Source: Lachancea kluyveri NRRL Y-12651 (taxonomy: Eukaryota > Ascomycota > Saccharomycetes > Saccharomycetales > Saccharomycetaceae). Taken from it: a stretch of DNA of 64,000 nucleotides. Of the stretch, positions 30,770-40,216 are shown piece after piece (the first letter of the stretch is position 1; each line of letters starts with the position of its first letter). Location of the stretch: NCBI GenBank assembly GCA_000149225.2, contig CM000688.1, forward strand, positions 558,001 through 622,000, in the 5' to 3' direction. Below the pieces are notes generated by a model. That model did not search any database. It was not told where the DNA came from and worked only from the letters and a program-made list of their open reading frames with translations. The position numbers and the translations under genes were made by a program.

Positions 30770-31678
30770 ATGACCAACGGACTACCACAAGTGTTGTGCA
30801 TCGCAAGAGCACGTATTCCAACGACACAGGGCCCCGATATTTTCCTACACCTATACGCTAACGACCGTGACGAAAAAGAACATCTAGCAATCGTTTTTGG
30901 CGAGGACATCAGGTCTCGCTCCTTGTTCCGTTATCGCAAAGGAGAATCTCAGCAGGATAGAATGGTGAGAGGTGCATACGTTGGGAAGCTGTACCCTGGT
31001 AGGACGCTTGCTGACAAAGATGAAAGGCACGGATTAGAGCTGCACTTTGATGCTCACGGAGAGCTAGTAGTGGACAAGAACACAACTTGGAATGGACAAG
31101 AAACTCTGGTAAGGATTCATTCCGAATGTTACACCGGCGAGACTGCGTGGAGTGCCCGCTGCGACTGTGGAGAGCAGTTCGACCGTGCTGGTAAGTTGAT
31201 GTCTTTAGAAAAAGATGGCGACATTAGAGGCGGAGCTGGACACGGTGTCATAGTGTACTTGAGACAAGAAGGTCGCGGTATCGGCCTTGGCGAAAAGTTG
31301 AAGGCTTACAATTTACAGGATCTGGGTGCAGACACCGTGCAGGCCAACCTGCTTTTGAAACATCCGGCAGATGCCCGTGATTTCTCCTTGGGGAGAGCTA
31401 TACTCATAGATCTGGGCGTCGAACAGGTGAGGCTACTAACCAACAACCCGGACAAGGTGGATCAGGTTGAATGCCCACCGTTCTTGCGCTGTGTAGAACG
31501 AGTTCCTATGGTTCCTTTATCTTGGACCAACGAAAAAGAAGGCATCCACTCCAAAGAGGTGGAGGGTTATCTGAGGACTAAGATCGAAAGAATGGGTCAC
31601 CTCTTACAAAAACCTTTGAAATTGCATACCACAGAAGTTACTGAGACCACCACGATAACGACAAACACAATAATATGA
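30770..31678 (+). CDS. RIB1: Rib1, GTP cyclohydrolase II
   Basis: First step of riboflavin synthesis: converts GTP to 2,5-diamino-6-ribosylamino-4(3H)-pyrimidinone 5'-phosphate, formate and pyrophosphate. 302 residues. The three zinc-binding cysteines are in [14 protein letters not shown] (about residues 120, 131 and 133). The GTP-contacting RQEGRGIGL motif follows, then LLTNNPDKV, in the family order. The C terminus is a Thr-rich tail. It is somewhat shorter at the N terminus than S. cerevisiae Rib1 (345). No RibB-type domain is fused, as usual in yeasts. Neighbours match YBL032W-YBL033C-YBL034C. Confidence 0.96.
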   Translation: MTNGLPQVLCIARARIPTTQGPDIFLHLYANDRDEKEHLAIVFGEDIRSRSLFRYRKGESQQDRMVRGAYVGKLYPGRTLADKDERHGLELHFDAHGELVVDKNTTWNGQETLVRIHSECYTGETAWSARCDCGEQFDRAGKLMSLEKDGDIRGGAGHGVIVYLRQEGRGIGLGEKLKAYNLQDLGADTVQANLLLKHPADARDFSLGRAILIDLGVEQVRLLTNNPDKVDQVECPPFLRCVERVPMVPLSWTNEKEGIHSKEVEGYLRTKIERMGHLLQKPLKLHTTEVTETTTITTNTII

Positions 31679-32085
31679 TACGGTATGGATGATCAACTTT
31701 TTTTTTTCTTTTCTTTTCCAGATAATAGCAGATTAGGGAAAAAAAAATTAAGCGTATTGTATGAGACTATAACGAATGGATATACAACTATGTAGAAGAA
31801 GGAAAAAAAAAGCGAATGCAGATGGAGTAAATGTATGTCTATCAAAGGACAATGCAGTGACTAACAGGAAGGACGAAATAGAGTAATGTAGAGGGGAAAA
31901 AAACGATGAGAAGGATAAAGTAGCATCGATTTTACCATAAAAGTTTAGTAACAGCGGCAGCTACGCTCTTTCTGGTTAGATCTGCGAGATCGGGTTTTTG
32001 ATATTTTTTTTCCTTCTCACCATCTTTTCGATTAGCGGGTAAGCGAAGCCAGAAAGGGGAAGAAAAAAAAAACCCCGCGCTATCT
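31679..32085. other. Convergent intergenic region RIB1 / YBR085C-A homolog
   Basis: 407 bp of A/T tracts between two stop codons. A Reb1-type CGGGTAA at 32036-32042 lies just beyond the 3' end of the minus-strand gene, a position from which Reb1 could act as a transcription roadblock. No gene seen. Confidence 0.4.
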
Positions 32086-32343
32086 TCAAAACGGTTCGTC
32101 AAACAAGTCCAACAAGTAGTCCTTGGCATCACCAGAAATGGTGGCAATGACCTCGCCATCCTTTAAGACGTAACCGATACTTTTGTCATCGTTGAAAACC
32201 GTGGAAGTACTGTGTTTCAAAGCCTCTTGCTTAGCGATAAACTCCTCGTACCCCTTAACGGTGGTTAATTCTACCGGTGCGCTTTGCAAGAAAGAGCCGG
32301 TGGATTGGTTGATAGTGTCGTTGTTTTTGTATAGAGTTTGCAT
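32086..32343 (-). CDS. YBR085C-A: YBR085C-A homolog, small conserved protein of unknown function
   Basis: An 85-residue protein starting MQTLYKNNDTINQSTG, the same length as S. cerevisiae YBR085C-A, whose function is unknown. It has no membrane segment or signal; the C-terminal half (SIGYVLKDGEVIATISGDAKDYLLDLFDEPF) looks like a small beta-then-helix unit. The frame is open further upstream but only to a TTG, so the ATG at 32343 is chosen. In S. cerevisiae the gene sits beside AAC3 (YBR085W). Here it lies four genes away because YBL-track genes are interleaved. Confidence 0.82.
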   Translation of the reverse strand: MQTLYKNNDTINQSTGSFLQSAPVELTTVKGYEEFIAKQEALKHSTSTVFNDDKSIGYVLKDGEVIATISGDAKDYLLDLFDEPF

Positions 32344-33421
32344 TATTTTATTTGTTGGTGTGCGGTTATATCTGTCTGTGTACTTGAATACAAGTGGATT
32401 TTTATGTTGGGACAATCCAGGATACCTTCGTTTGCCAATTATTTTCTTAGCAAAAGCTTATATACCCTCGGTCTAGCAGGAATCAGCGCCTTCCGTGAAA
32501 GGAGGAAGGAGGAGGCAGTGCACCCGTACCCACCCCAGGTGAATGGGTGTTTGATTTGTATGGCATGTGATCTAGAGACCCTTTTGCTATCATCACAGGT
32601 TTTTAAGGGAGGAAAAATATGAAATGCGTTCTGACGTAAAAAATGCGGTTTTCTTGTTTTTTTTTGCGTCTACATTGGAGACGGGGAGAGGGTAATAGAA
32701 TCGTATCGAAGATTCTATATGAAATGAAAGGGCGCAACTAGGCTGCTCTTCTTCTATGTTCATCTGCAGCTGGAAAAGACAACATACGAGGTAAACTTAG
32801 ACGCGATATTTTACGATGCGGAACAGGGTTTATTGCTAACCACTGCTGCGTGTGTCAATCAGTCTCTTGTACAGATTATAATTCGTTTCGAGTCCCTCTC
32901 TCTACATCTATGTAAAAAAAGAAGAACAAAAAATCCTTTGTATACCGTCGCGTAGGCGGTTAACTTACATAGTAGTATTTAACCATGTCTTAGGGGACTC
33001 CAAGCGAATTATGATTCTTACGATGCGATTAGAGTAGAAGTCGTTCAAGAATTCTACTGTAACCAACGCTCACGATACATGGAATCCACATTTGCGAAAA
33101 CCACTATCAGAAACAGACACGTCCAACAGCCATTACCAATTGTACGGTCTATATGTCTTGATTCTCTCTCTCTTTCTCTCTCTCATTTCCTCCATCTTGA
33201 AAGTTGTACTCCACACTAACCGCTCGGCGGCTCTTCACAACATCCCTTCCTATAAAACGTCCATTTCTCACAGCTTTTTGTGGCAGAGTCACAATGAACG
33301 ACGGGATCTCTGTCTTTTTTCCTACCTTCCATTTGTTGTGATAACAACGATACACGCACGCCATCACCATCACCGTCACCGTCACATCGTCAGTGATCGG
33401 AGAGACTCGTGAACATTCAGC
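32344..33421. promoter_or_regulatory. Divergent region YBR085C-A homolog / STU1
   Basis: 1.08 kb without a credible gene. It has a CT microsatellite (about 33163-33184) and a short imperfect hexamer repeat of CATCAC/CGTCAC units just before STU1 (about 33362-33385). No clear regulatory site recognised. Confidence 0.4.
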
Positions 33422-36400
33422 ATGCAAACGATAGATTCGAGAAGTTTCCCCTTGTATCGTGTGCTTACAAACTCTTCTATACCGATAAGTGAAAAGCTGA
33501 CGCTACTAAATGAATTCAAAGGTCATGTGAAGAAAGAGTTGGTTCACGCCGCATCTATCAATTCGTACTTTGAAGCTCTATGCTACGGTCTAGAAAATTA
33601 CCAGGATACCAAGATTGACCATCTGTGCCATTCGTCTCTCTGCTATTTGATCAAGCGCGTCGCGATGCAAGCTCCGGAAAGCTATCAAAGCAGCACAATA
33701 GACAGTTTGATCAAGGCACTGCTACTCGCTTACCCTCGGGACAAAAAGCTCTGGTCCGGTTCGGTCAAGGCCTTGGAAGCAATCTATTTGGCTACTCCAC
33801 AACAGTTCGAAACATCCTTGGAATCCCTGTGCCACGATCCGACTTACAGAACTCATTCACTCTTGTTTATTGAGGAGCTTATACAGTTGAACCAACGGAA
33901 CAACAGAAATCCAATGGAGGTTTTAAACAGGTTTATCCCGATATTTTTGAAGATACTCAACGATCAAAAAACCGTGAAGCAAGACCTTGAGCTAATTTAC
34001 GACATCATCTCCAAATACTACAACGAAAGTGCCATGGAGGAATTTATCAAAAACCTACGGCATAACGAGGAAGCGGTACAGATCTTCAAAAAATCGGTAC
34101 GAACAACCGTTGATGTAGAAAGGCCGAGCGCGATCTTTGATGTTTCTACAGAGTTGAAAAATATACTTCAGGACAAGGCTTCGGCGCCTCTAGATTCCAA
34201 AGACTATCTGTCGTTCAACGATGCGGCCCATGCTATCGAACAGTTACTCCCACCATTTCAGTCCAGCAAGGAAACCGAACACAACTGGCGTAACAGACAG
34301 GAGAGCATCATAAAATTAAGAAGTATAGTGAGAGGAAATATAACTTCCAGCTACCCCAAGGAGTTTGTCACCCTTTGTAAAGATTTGCAACTCATCGATT
34401 GCATATCAAAGGCCGCTCTATCTTTAAGAACAACGCTTTCTGCACATGGATGCCAGGTGGTAAAGGACATGACAGTTCATTTGAAGGAGAATTTGGATCC
34501 CTTGGTGGAACAACTCTTTGTTCCACTAAGGAATTTGCTATCCTCAACGAAAAAAATTGCATCGAACAACGCACACACCACTATCTGCACACTTTTATCG
34601 TACGTTTCGTTTAACCACAAGATTTTCCAACAATGCCTAATGCTCTCTCGAGATAAAAACGTCTCACCGAGATCGTCTTCAGCCACTTTCTTACGCATCT
34701 ATATCATAAGATTTCACCAACGGTTAGAAAGTTCGTTGGTGTACATAGACGAATGGCTACAAAAGGGCGTCACCGATGCTCAAAATACCGTACGGGCTTC
34801 TATGAGACTAACGTTTTGGTACTATTACAAAACTTACCCATCAAATGCCAAACGGTTGCTAGATTACTTATCGCCACAGTTTAAACGTGCAGTTGAAATG
34901 GCCAAACCAGACCATCTGGAGATAAACTATACCGTCAAAGATAATTCTTCGAGAAGGTCAAGTTTGAACGCCAAAAGGCTGCCTAGTTATGCAGCTCCAA
35001 CGCAAGCATCTCATATTCAAAAATTTGCACCGGCAACGAGATCCATCAGTGAGTTTCAAGACCATCCAGCGGGTAACGTTTCGCCTAACTTGGCTCAACA
35101 AACCGCACAAAGAAGAACCAGTGCCCCATATTCTTTGATCAGACGGAGCATTAATGCAAAGAAAGATAATACCGTCAGTGAAGTTATGGCTACAACAACT
35201 TTAGATTTCCCTACATCTCCACATGTTGGTTTAAACACACAACTAGATTTGACCGATGAATTTACAAACAGTCATTCAAACACTTTGATCAAAAAATACA
35301 TGGAGACAAACCATGAGGAAAACAGAGTACGTCAATCTCAAGGTGAGTTAAAGAATATGTATTTGCATTTGTCATCAACCGATTTGTCCCAAAAGTTGCA
35401 AGGCTTACAATTTTTACAAAATTTGTTGGTTGTCGAAACACCTATAGATTCTGATGCCTTGTTGCCACTATTGTCTCCGGTAATGATCAAGTGTCCGAAC
35501 AACTTCAAACCCTTGTTGAAAATCCCCCGCTTTCGCGAGCTAATTCCCCTGGAGACGTTGATCGAACTATTCGCCATAAACCAAATCGATATCCCAACTT
35601 TGTCAAGTGGACACCAGACAGAAAAGATTATTGTGTCGACCGTTGCCGTAATCAAAAGGATATTTCCAACGGATCCAAAACTTTCCATTTATTATGTGAA
35701 ATACCGGCAAATTATATTCAACTATTGCTTTGATGTTATCTCAGAGTTGTTATCTACTAGTTTCGACCTGACGGCATCACTTTTCGAATCATGTGCTACG
35801 GAATTGATTAGTATCTGTGGCAACGATTTTGATACGACAAAGTACTATGGTTTAATCCTTACATTGTTCACATCTGATAAGGAACATTTCGTTTCCATAC
35901 TGAGAAAGGCACCATTATCTATTGCCCTAAAGATTGGACAAGAATTAGAAAAGGGTAATTCGGATTTTCACATTCGCTCAATATTGAGCCGCGAACCCTC
36001 GCAAGATGCAGACGTACCTATGGATGATGACAGAAAGTATATGGACATGACCATGGTTAATCCTTGGAATTCCAAACAACAACGTGCAAGTAGTAATGGC
36101 AGTGTTATTCATAACCAGTTTTTCGAAGAAGGAGAAGAAAATGAGGAAGAAGGAGAAGTAAAAGAGGAAGAAAGAGAAGAAGAAGAAGAAGAAGAAGAAG
36201 AAGAAGAAGAAGAAGAAGAAGAAGGGAAAGAGCTTGAACCCGGATTTACCAAGTTTGGTGGATTTTCAAAATTAACTGAAATGACAAAAGTTGTTAGCAT
36301 TTACCAAAGGGAGGACCTTGAAGCGGGAAGAATCCAGGGGCAAAAGGAAAAGGGGGGTAATTTGAAGTTTGAAAATAATGAACATAATACGGATAATCAA

Positions 36401-37669
36401 TCAGAGAGCACGGTTGACGTAAAGATGGAAGGGGTTGAAGATTTCAAAGGAGACGTCGATTTGAGTGACATTTTTATGGGTGACTATAGGAGCCATACGG
36501 GTGAGCATACTGTGAAATTTAATGAAGTGCCTAAGATTATTGACCAGAGGACATTAAGCACATTGCCATTCAACGTTGCCAAAAAATTGATACGTGATCC
36601 TGCAAATGACAGTAGCGCGTCGTCCTCGGCCACCGCTGATGATGAAAATGTTTCGGCATTAATTAAAGGTGAAAGAGATAAATCTCCAACGGTGCCCTTC
36701 CCCGAACACGAATCCAAAGAATTGAGCAGTAAGATAAATGGTATCCAGTTGAGGAAAAAAGAATTAGACGATCTGCCGGTTGTGGATGGCGTAAACGAAA
36801 TTTTTGGGGTGGATCATATTTCTTCTGGGATCGACGTTTTGTCAAAGGTGTCACCAGGATGGCTATTGGAATACGAACTAACGCTCATTATGCAGACAAC
36901 TGATGTTTCCGATTTTTTGGCCAAATTGAAAAAGACCGTCAGTGTTGTCAAAGATGGCCCTTTTACCATAAAGGATTTGAACTTCATCATTGCAGTCTTT
37001 TTATTGTGTGGAAATTCTTCTGAATTCATAAATTGGCTTGTTGATCAAAATGGGTTTGCCGAGATATGCTTCATAAATAAGCTGCTGCTGAAGTCCACAG
37101 ATGATAACGTTCAAATTCCAGTAAACATTGCCTACAAGTCCTTGATACTGTCAACTTGCTTGATTATTGCCGATAGTCAGTTGGACAAAAAATTTTTAAC
37201 CAATCAGGACCTAGAAGAATTTTGGCATTATCTAATCACACTTTTGGGTAATTTATGCGGTTATTCCAACGAGCTCTTTATCGCTTGCGGCGAGTTCAGA
37301 GATGTGCTTATAGATTGCATTCCTTCGTATTTCAAAAATCTGTTTGAAAACTGTATAAAGTTACTTTCCGGGAATGAACAAAGTCCCGTTAAAATAACTT
37401 TTACGTTGAATACAATCTCTAGGCTCTTAGACTACATTGGAAGTACACTTTCTCTAGACGTTTTGAAAGCTTTAACCGGTTTCATTCACAGGCTTGCTGC
37501 CGAAGATTTGACAGAGTGGAGAGAAGAAAGTACCAGGATTTTGGCAAAGATTTATGATATCCTAATAGCAAGGCATACGCCACCGCTATATATAGAGCAG
37601 ACCATGGAGCAGTTATCCACTTCTCAGTTTGATATGGTGAAAGCAATTTCATCGTACGGTACGAAATGA
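33422..37669 (+). CDS. STU1: Stu1, CLASP-family spindle microtubule protein
   Basis: A 1415-residue essential CLASP that stabilises spindle microtubules and captures kinetochores. The N-terminal half (about 1-480) is made of helical TOG-type repeats. A basic Ser/Arg-rich region follows (about 510-600, RRSSLNAKRLPS, RRTSAPYSLIRRS) and is the likely microtubule-binding loop. A second helical region is at about 640-860, then a glutamate-rich tract (about 900-940, from GAA repeats at 36172-36222), and a helical C-terminal domain (about 1130-1410). Length is near S. cerevisiae Stu1 (1513). Order and strand agree with YBL034C followed by POL12 (YBL035C). Confidence 0.93.
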   Translation: MQTIDSRSFPLYRVLTNSSIPISEKLTLLNEFKGHVKKELVHAASINSYFEALCYGLENYQDTKIDHLCHSSLCYLIKRVAMQAPESYQSSTIDSLIKALLLAYPRDKKLWSGSVKALEAIYLATPQQFETSLESLCHDPTYRTHSLLFIEELIQLNQRNNRNPMEVLNRFIPIFLKILNDQKTVKQDLELIYDIISKYYNESAMEEFIKNLRHNEEAVQIFKKSVRTTVDVERPSAIFDVSTELKNILQDKASAPLDSKDYLSFNDAAHAIEQLLPPFQSSKETEHNWRNRQESIIKLRSIVRGNITSSYPKEFVTLCKDLQLIDCISKAALSLRTTLSAHGCQVVKDMTVHLKENLDPLVEQLFVPLRNLLSSTKKIASNNAHTTICTLLSYVSFNHKIFQQCLMLSRDKNVSPRSSSATFLRIYIIRFHQRLESSLVYIDEWLQKGVTDAQNTVRASMRLTFWYYYKTYPSNAKRLLDYLSPQFKRAVEMAKPDHLEINYTVKDNSSRRSSLNAKRLPSYAAPTQASHIQKFAPATRSISEFQDHPAGNVSPNLAQQTAQRRTSAPYSLIRRSINAKKDNTVSEVMATTTLDFPTSPHVGLNTQLDLTDEFTNSHSNTLIKKYMETNHEENRVRQSQGELKNMYLHLSSTDLSQKLQGLQFLQNLLVVETPIDSDALLPLLSPVMIKCPNNFKPLLKIPRFRELIPLETLIELFAINQIDIPTLSSGHQTEKIIVSTVAVIKRIFPTDPKLSIYYVKYRQIIFNYCFDVISELLSTSFDLTASLFESCATELISICGNDFDTTKYYGLILTLFTSDKEHFVSILRKAPLSIALKIGQELEKGNSDFHIRSILSREPSQDADVPMDDDRKYMDMTMVNPWNSKQQRASSNGSVIHNQFFEEGEENEEEGEVKEEEREEEEEEEEEEEEEEEEGKELEPGFTKFGGFSKLTEMTKVVSIYQREDLEAGRIQGQKEKGGNLKFENNEHNTDNQSESTVDVKMEGVEDFKGDVDLSDIFMGDYRSHTGEHTVKFNEVPKIIDQRTLSTLPFNVAKKLIRDPANDSSASSSATADDENVSALIKGERDKSPTVPFPEHESKELSSKINGIQLRKKELDDLPVVDGVNEIFGVDHISSGIDVLSKVSPGWLLEYELTLIMQTTDVSDFLAKLKKTVSVVKDGPFTIKDLNFIIAVFLLCGNSSEFINWLVDQNGFAEICFINKLLLKSTDDNVQIPVNIAYKSLILSTCLIIADSQLDKKFLTNQDLEEFWHYLITLLGNLCGYSNELFIACGEFRDVLIDCIPSYFKNLFENCIKLLSGNEQSPVKITFTLNTISRLLDYIGSTLSLDVLKALTGFIHRLAAEDLTEWREESTRILAKIYDILIARHTPPLYIEQTMEQLSTSQFDMVKAISSYGTK

Positions 37670-37712
37670 CACGAAAAGTTCCAATAGAAAAAAAAAAGTT
37701 TTCATACAAAGG

Positions 37713-37718
37713 ACGCGT
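37713..37718 (+). promoter_or_regulatory. MluI cell-cycle box (MCB) upstream of POL12
   Basis: ACGCGT, the MBF (Mbp1-Swi6) site that drives G1/S expression of replication genes, 150 bp upstream of the POL12 ATG in a 198-bp intergenic space. Confidence 0.7.
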
Positions 37719-37867
37719 TCTATCTGTTAATCGATGTTTATATTATTTACCGTTATATCTTTACTAAGGAGGCATTTAATTTTTACCTCTTTTTCTTTTT
37801 GCTTTCTCTTTATTTATATCAAGTTTCCTACAATACAATTCAAGACACTTGCAATTATAGATTGGGA

Positions 37868-39871
37868 ATGATGACGACTAAAAATGAATTGGTATCCAAG
37901 TTTGGTCCTGATTCTGATAAAGCAGAGACCTTAACCTCATTGGAAACTTTGATGAAAATTTACGCATTGAGTGCTGAAGACTTATACATCAGATGGGAGC
38001 AATTTTCATATCACAAAAACGAAAATAAAACGGAGCTGAATGACAGAAACATAGAACAATTTAAGCAGTTTATGCAACAGCAGATCGAGAAAAAGCTTAA
38101 CAATGCTACTGGCTCTGTTTCTTCTAATCAATCATCCATCAAGAAGCCTAAAACTTTGAGGCCGAACGGTTCCAGTCCTTTATTGTTTGGGTTTGGTGTT
38201 CCAAAAACCCCAACTTTAAAGAAACGAAAGTTGGATAACACACCCAGTCGTTGGGATGCCAACGGTGGCAGTTCACTCAAGGTGGAATTCATCGGATCTG
38301 AAACTGGATCTCCTGGTGAGGCTGTACATTTCAAAACACCAAGTGCATTAAACGCCAATTCTACACCGATGATGGCATCTGTAACGCCATCACCATTGAA
38401 GAATAATCCAGAGCCAGGGAAAGTCTTAGACTCTTTGAACCCGGAATCACTACAAATATCTGAAGGTATAGATTTTGAGAGTGAAAAGAAAATTAGGGTT
38501 ACGCCGTTTTATGACCCAAAAAAGTACAAATTTAGGACAATGAGACAAAGCCTGCTCGATGCCTCCGATGTCTTGGATGAGCAGATTGATATTTTCACCC
38601 AAATTGTACAAAATCATTACAAACTATCTGCCAACGATTTTGGTGACCCGACAATTCAATCACAATCAGAAATCATAACAGTAGGCCGGATAGTTTCAGA
38701 TTCTCCAACGTCAGAAGGCATTTTGAACATCGATTCTTTGGCTTTGGAAACGTCTAGATCTGCCGGTATTGGTAGAAGAGTTAGGCTGAATTTGGAAAAA
38801 ATAAAGGAAGCTTCATTTTTTCCAGGCCAACTGGTGTCTTTTAGAGGAAAGAATGTAAATGGAGAATATTTCATGGTCGAGGAAATTTTACAGCAGCCTT
38901 ATTTAAACTCACCAGTCTCTACAAGTACCGAGCTCCATGATTACCAACAAGTATTGAATCACAAGTCTATGAAGGTTGTGGTAACCAGTGGACCATATAC
39001 GGCAACTAACAACTTTGACTTTTCCAACCTGTCAGCTTTCGTTGAAAGATTAAATACAGAGATCAAACCCCACTCTGTGATAATGTTTGGGCCATTTATT
39101 GATATCACACATCCAATGGTTGCTTCTGGAACCCTACCAGAGTTTCCTAACTTAAAGATACAACCTAGGACTTTGGATGAAGTTTTCACCAAGGTTATGG
39201 CCCCAATTCTAAAGAACATCGACTCTAGAATCCAGGTAATTCTAATCCCGTCAACAAAAGATGCACTATCTAAACACGCGGCATACCCTCAAGATTCATT
39301 CGATAGGAAGCTTTTACAACTACCTAAGAATTTCAAATGTTTTACAAATCCGTCCACTTTCCAATTGAACGAAGTATTTTTCGGTTGCTCCAATGTTGAT
39401 ATTTTTAAAGATCTGAAGGAAGTCACTAAAGGAGGTAACACTACCCTAAGAAACAGATTTGATAGAGTTTCCGAACACGTCCTACAGCAACGTCGTTTTT
39501 ACCCCGTATTTCCTGGTGGCATAAAGAAACGTAAAGTAAAGAATTCCGAAGGTCATGACGTATTTGAACACATATCTGGTGCAGATTTAGAAGTACCATA
39601 CCTAGGATTAACTGAATTTGTGGGGAATTTCATACCTGACATAATCATAATTCCTTCCGAGCTCTACCACTTTGCTAGAGTAGTTCAGAATGTTGTCATG
39701 ATAAATCCCGGTATGTTCGTCAGACCAAATGGGGGAAGAGGCACTTTTGCTCAGTTTTCCATTGAATCTCCTGATTTGACAAATGGAAAACTTACTAAAA
39801 TTGATGGTGATGATGATGTTTATCTACATAACGTTTGGAAAAGATCAAGGATAGACATTGTGACCTCCTGA
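37868..39871 (+). CDS. POL12: Pol12, DNA polymerase alpha-primase B subunit
   Basis: A 667-residue regulatory subunit of the replicative primase-polymerase complex, tethering Pol1. The N-terminal globular domain (about 1-70, FGPDSDKAETLTSLETLMK) is followed by a Ser/Pro-rich linker with TP sites (PKTPTLKKRKL). Then come the FRTMRQSLLDASDVLDEQI segment, an OB-fold region (VGRIVSDSPTSEG) and the inactive phosphoesterase-like domain (IMFGPFIDITHP, VLIPSTKDA-like, HISGADLEVPYLGLTEFVG). The open frame extends upstream, but the residues before MMTTKNELV do not match the family, so the start is placed at 37868; the next codon (37871) is also ATG. Confidence 0.96.
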   Translation: MMTTKNELVSKFGPDSDKAETLTSLETLMKIYALSAEDLYIRWEQFSYHKNENKTELNDRNIEQFKQFMQQQIEKKLNNATGSVSSNQSSIKKPKTLRPNGSSPLLFGFGVPKTPTLKKRKLDNTPSRWDANGGSSLKVEFIGSETGSPGEAVHFKTPSALNANSTPMMASVTPSPLKNNPEPGKVLDSLNPESLQISEGIDFESEKKIRVTPFYDPKKYKFRTMRQSLLDASDVLDEQIDIFTQIVQNHYKLSANDFGDPTIQSQSEIITVGRIVSDSPTSEGILNIDSLALETSRSAGIGRRVRLNLEKIKEASFFPGQLVSFRGKNVNGEYFMVEEILQQPYLNSPVSTSTELHDYQQVLNHKSMKVVVTSGPYTATNNFDFSNLSAFVERLNTEIKPHSVIMFGPFIDITHPMVASGTLPEFPNLKIQPRTLDEVFTKVMAPILKNIDSRIQVILIPSTKDALSKHAAYPQDSFDRKLLQLPKNFKCFTNPSTFQLNEVFFGCSNVDIFKDLKEVTKGGNTTLRNRFDRVSEHVLQQRRFYPVFPGGIKKRKVKNSEGHDVFEHISGADLEVPYLGLTEFVGNFIPDIIIIPSELYHFARVVQNVVMINPGMFVRPNGGRGTFAQFSIESPDLTNGKLTKIDGDDDVYLHNVWKRSRIDIVTS

Positions 39872-40216
39872 AGCTACTTTAAAGGTAATTCAGTATTTAT
39901 ATTAATATGCTTGTTTAGCGATTGGTAGTGATTTAAGGCAAGAAAAAAATAAAAAAAATAAAAAAAAAAGAGGAACATGATAAACAATATTTCATAAAAT
40001 GATTTTTAGTGTACAAGAACGACGAAGAAAGTAAGAGAGTTATCTGATGGGTTACGATAGATATGCCTCCAAGAGTGACAAAGTTTTTTTTTAGAGAAAG
40101 AGAATCACATTCAAAAAGTTCAACTTTTTTTTTGTCTTTAATATTTTACAGAAATTCTTATATTTCAACGTTTTACAGCGTAAAACAATTTTTGGGTTTT
40201 TTCCGAAAACGGGGAT
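39872..40216. other. Convergent intergenic region POL12/IST2
   Basis: 345 bp between two stop codons, AT-rich with A-tracts around 39944-39970 and T-tracts around 40083-40132. Nothing else seen. Confidence 0.4.

Noticed and set aside
40190-40215. TTTTTTCCGAAAAC resembling part of centromere element CDEIII
   Set aside because: No CDEI and no AT-rich CDEII of proper length nearby, and it overlaps the IST2 3' end.
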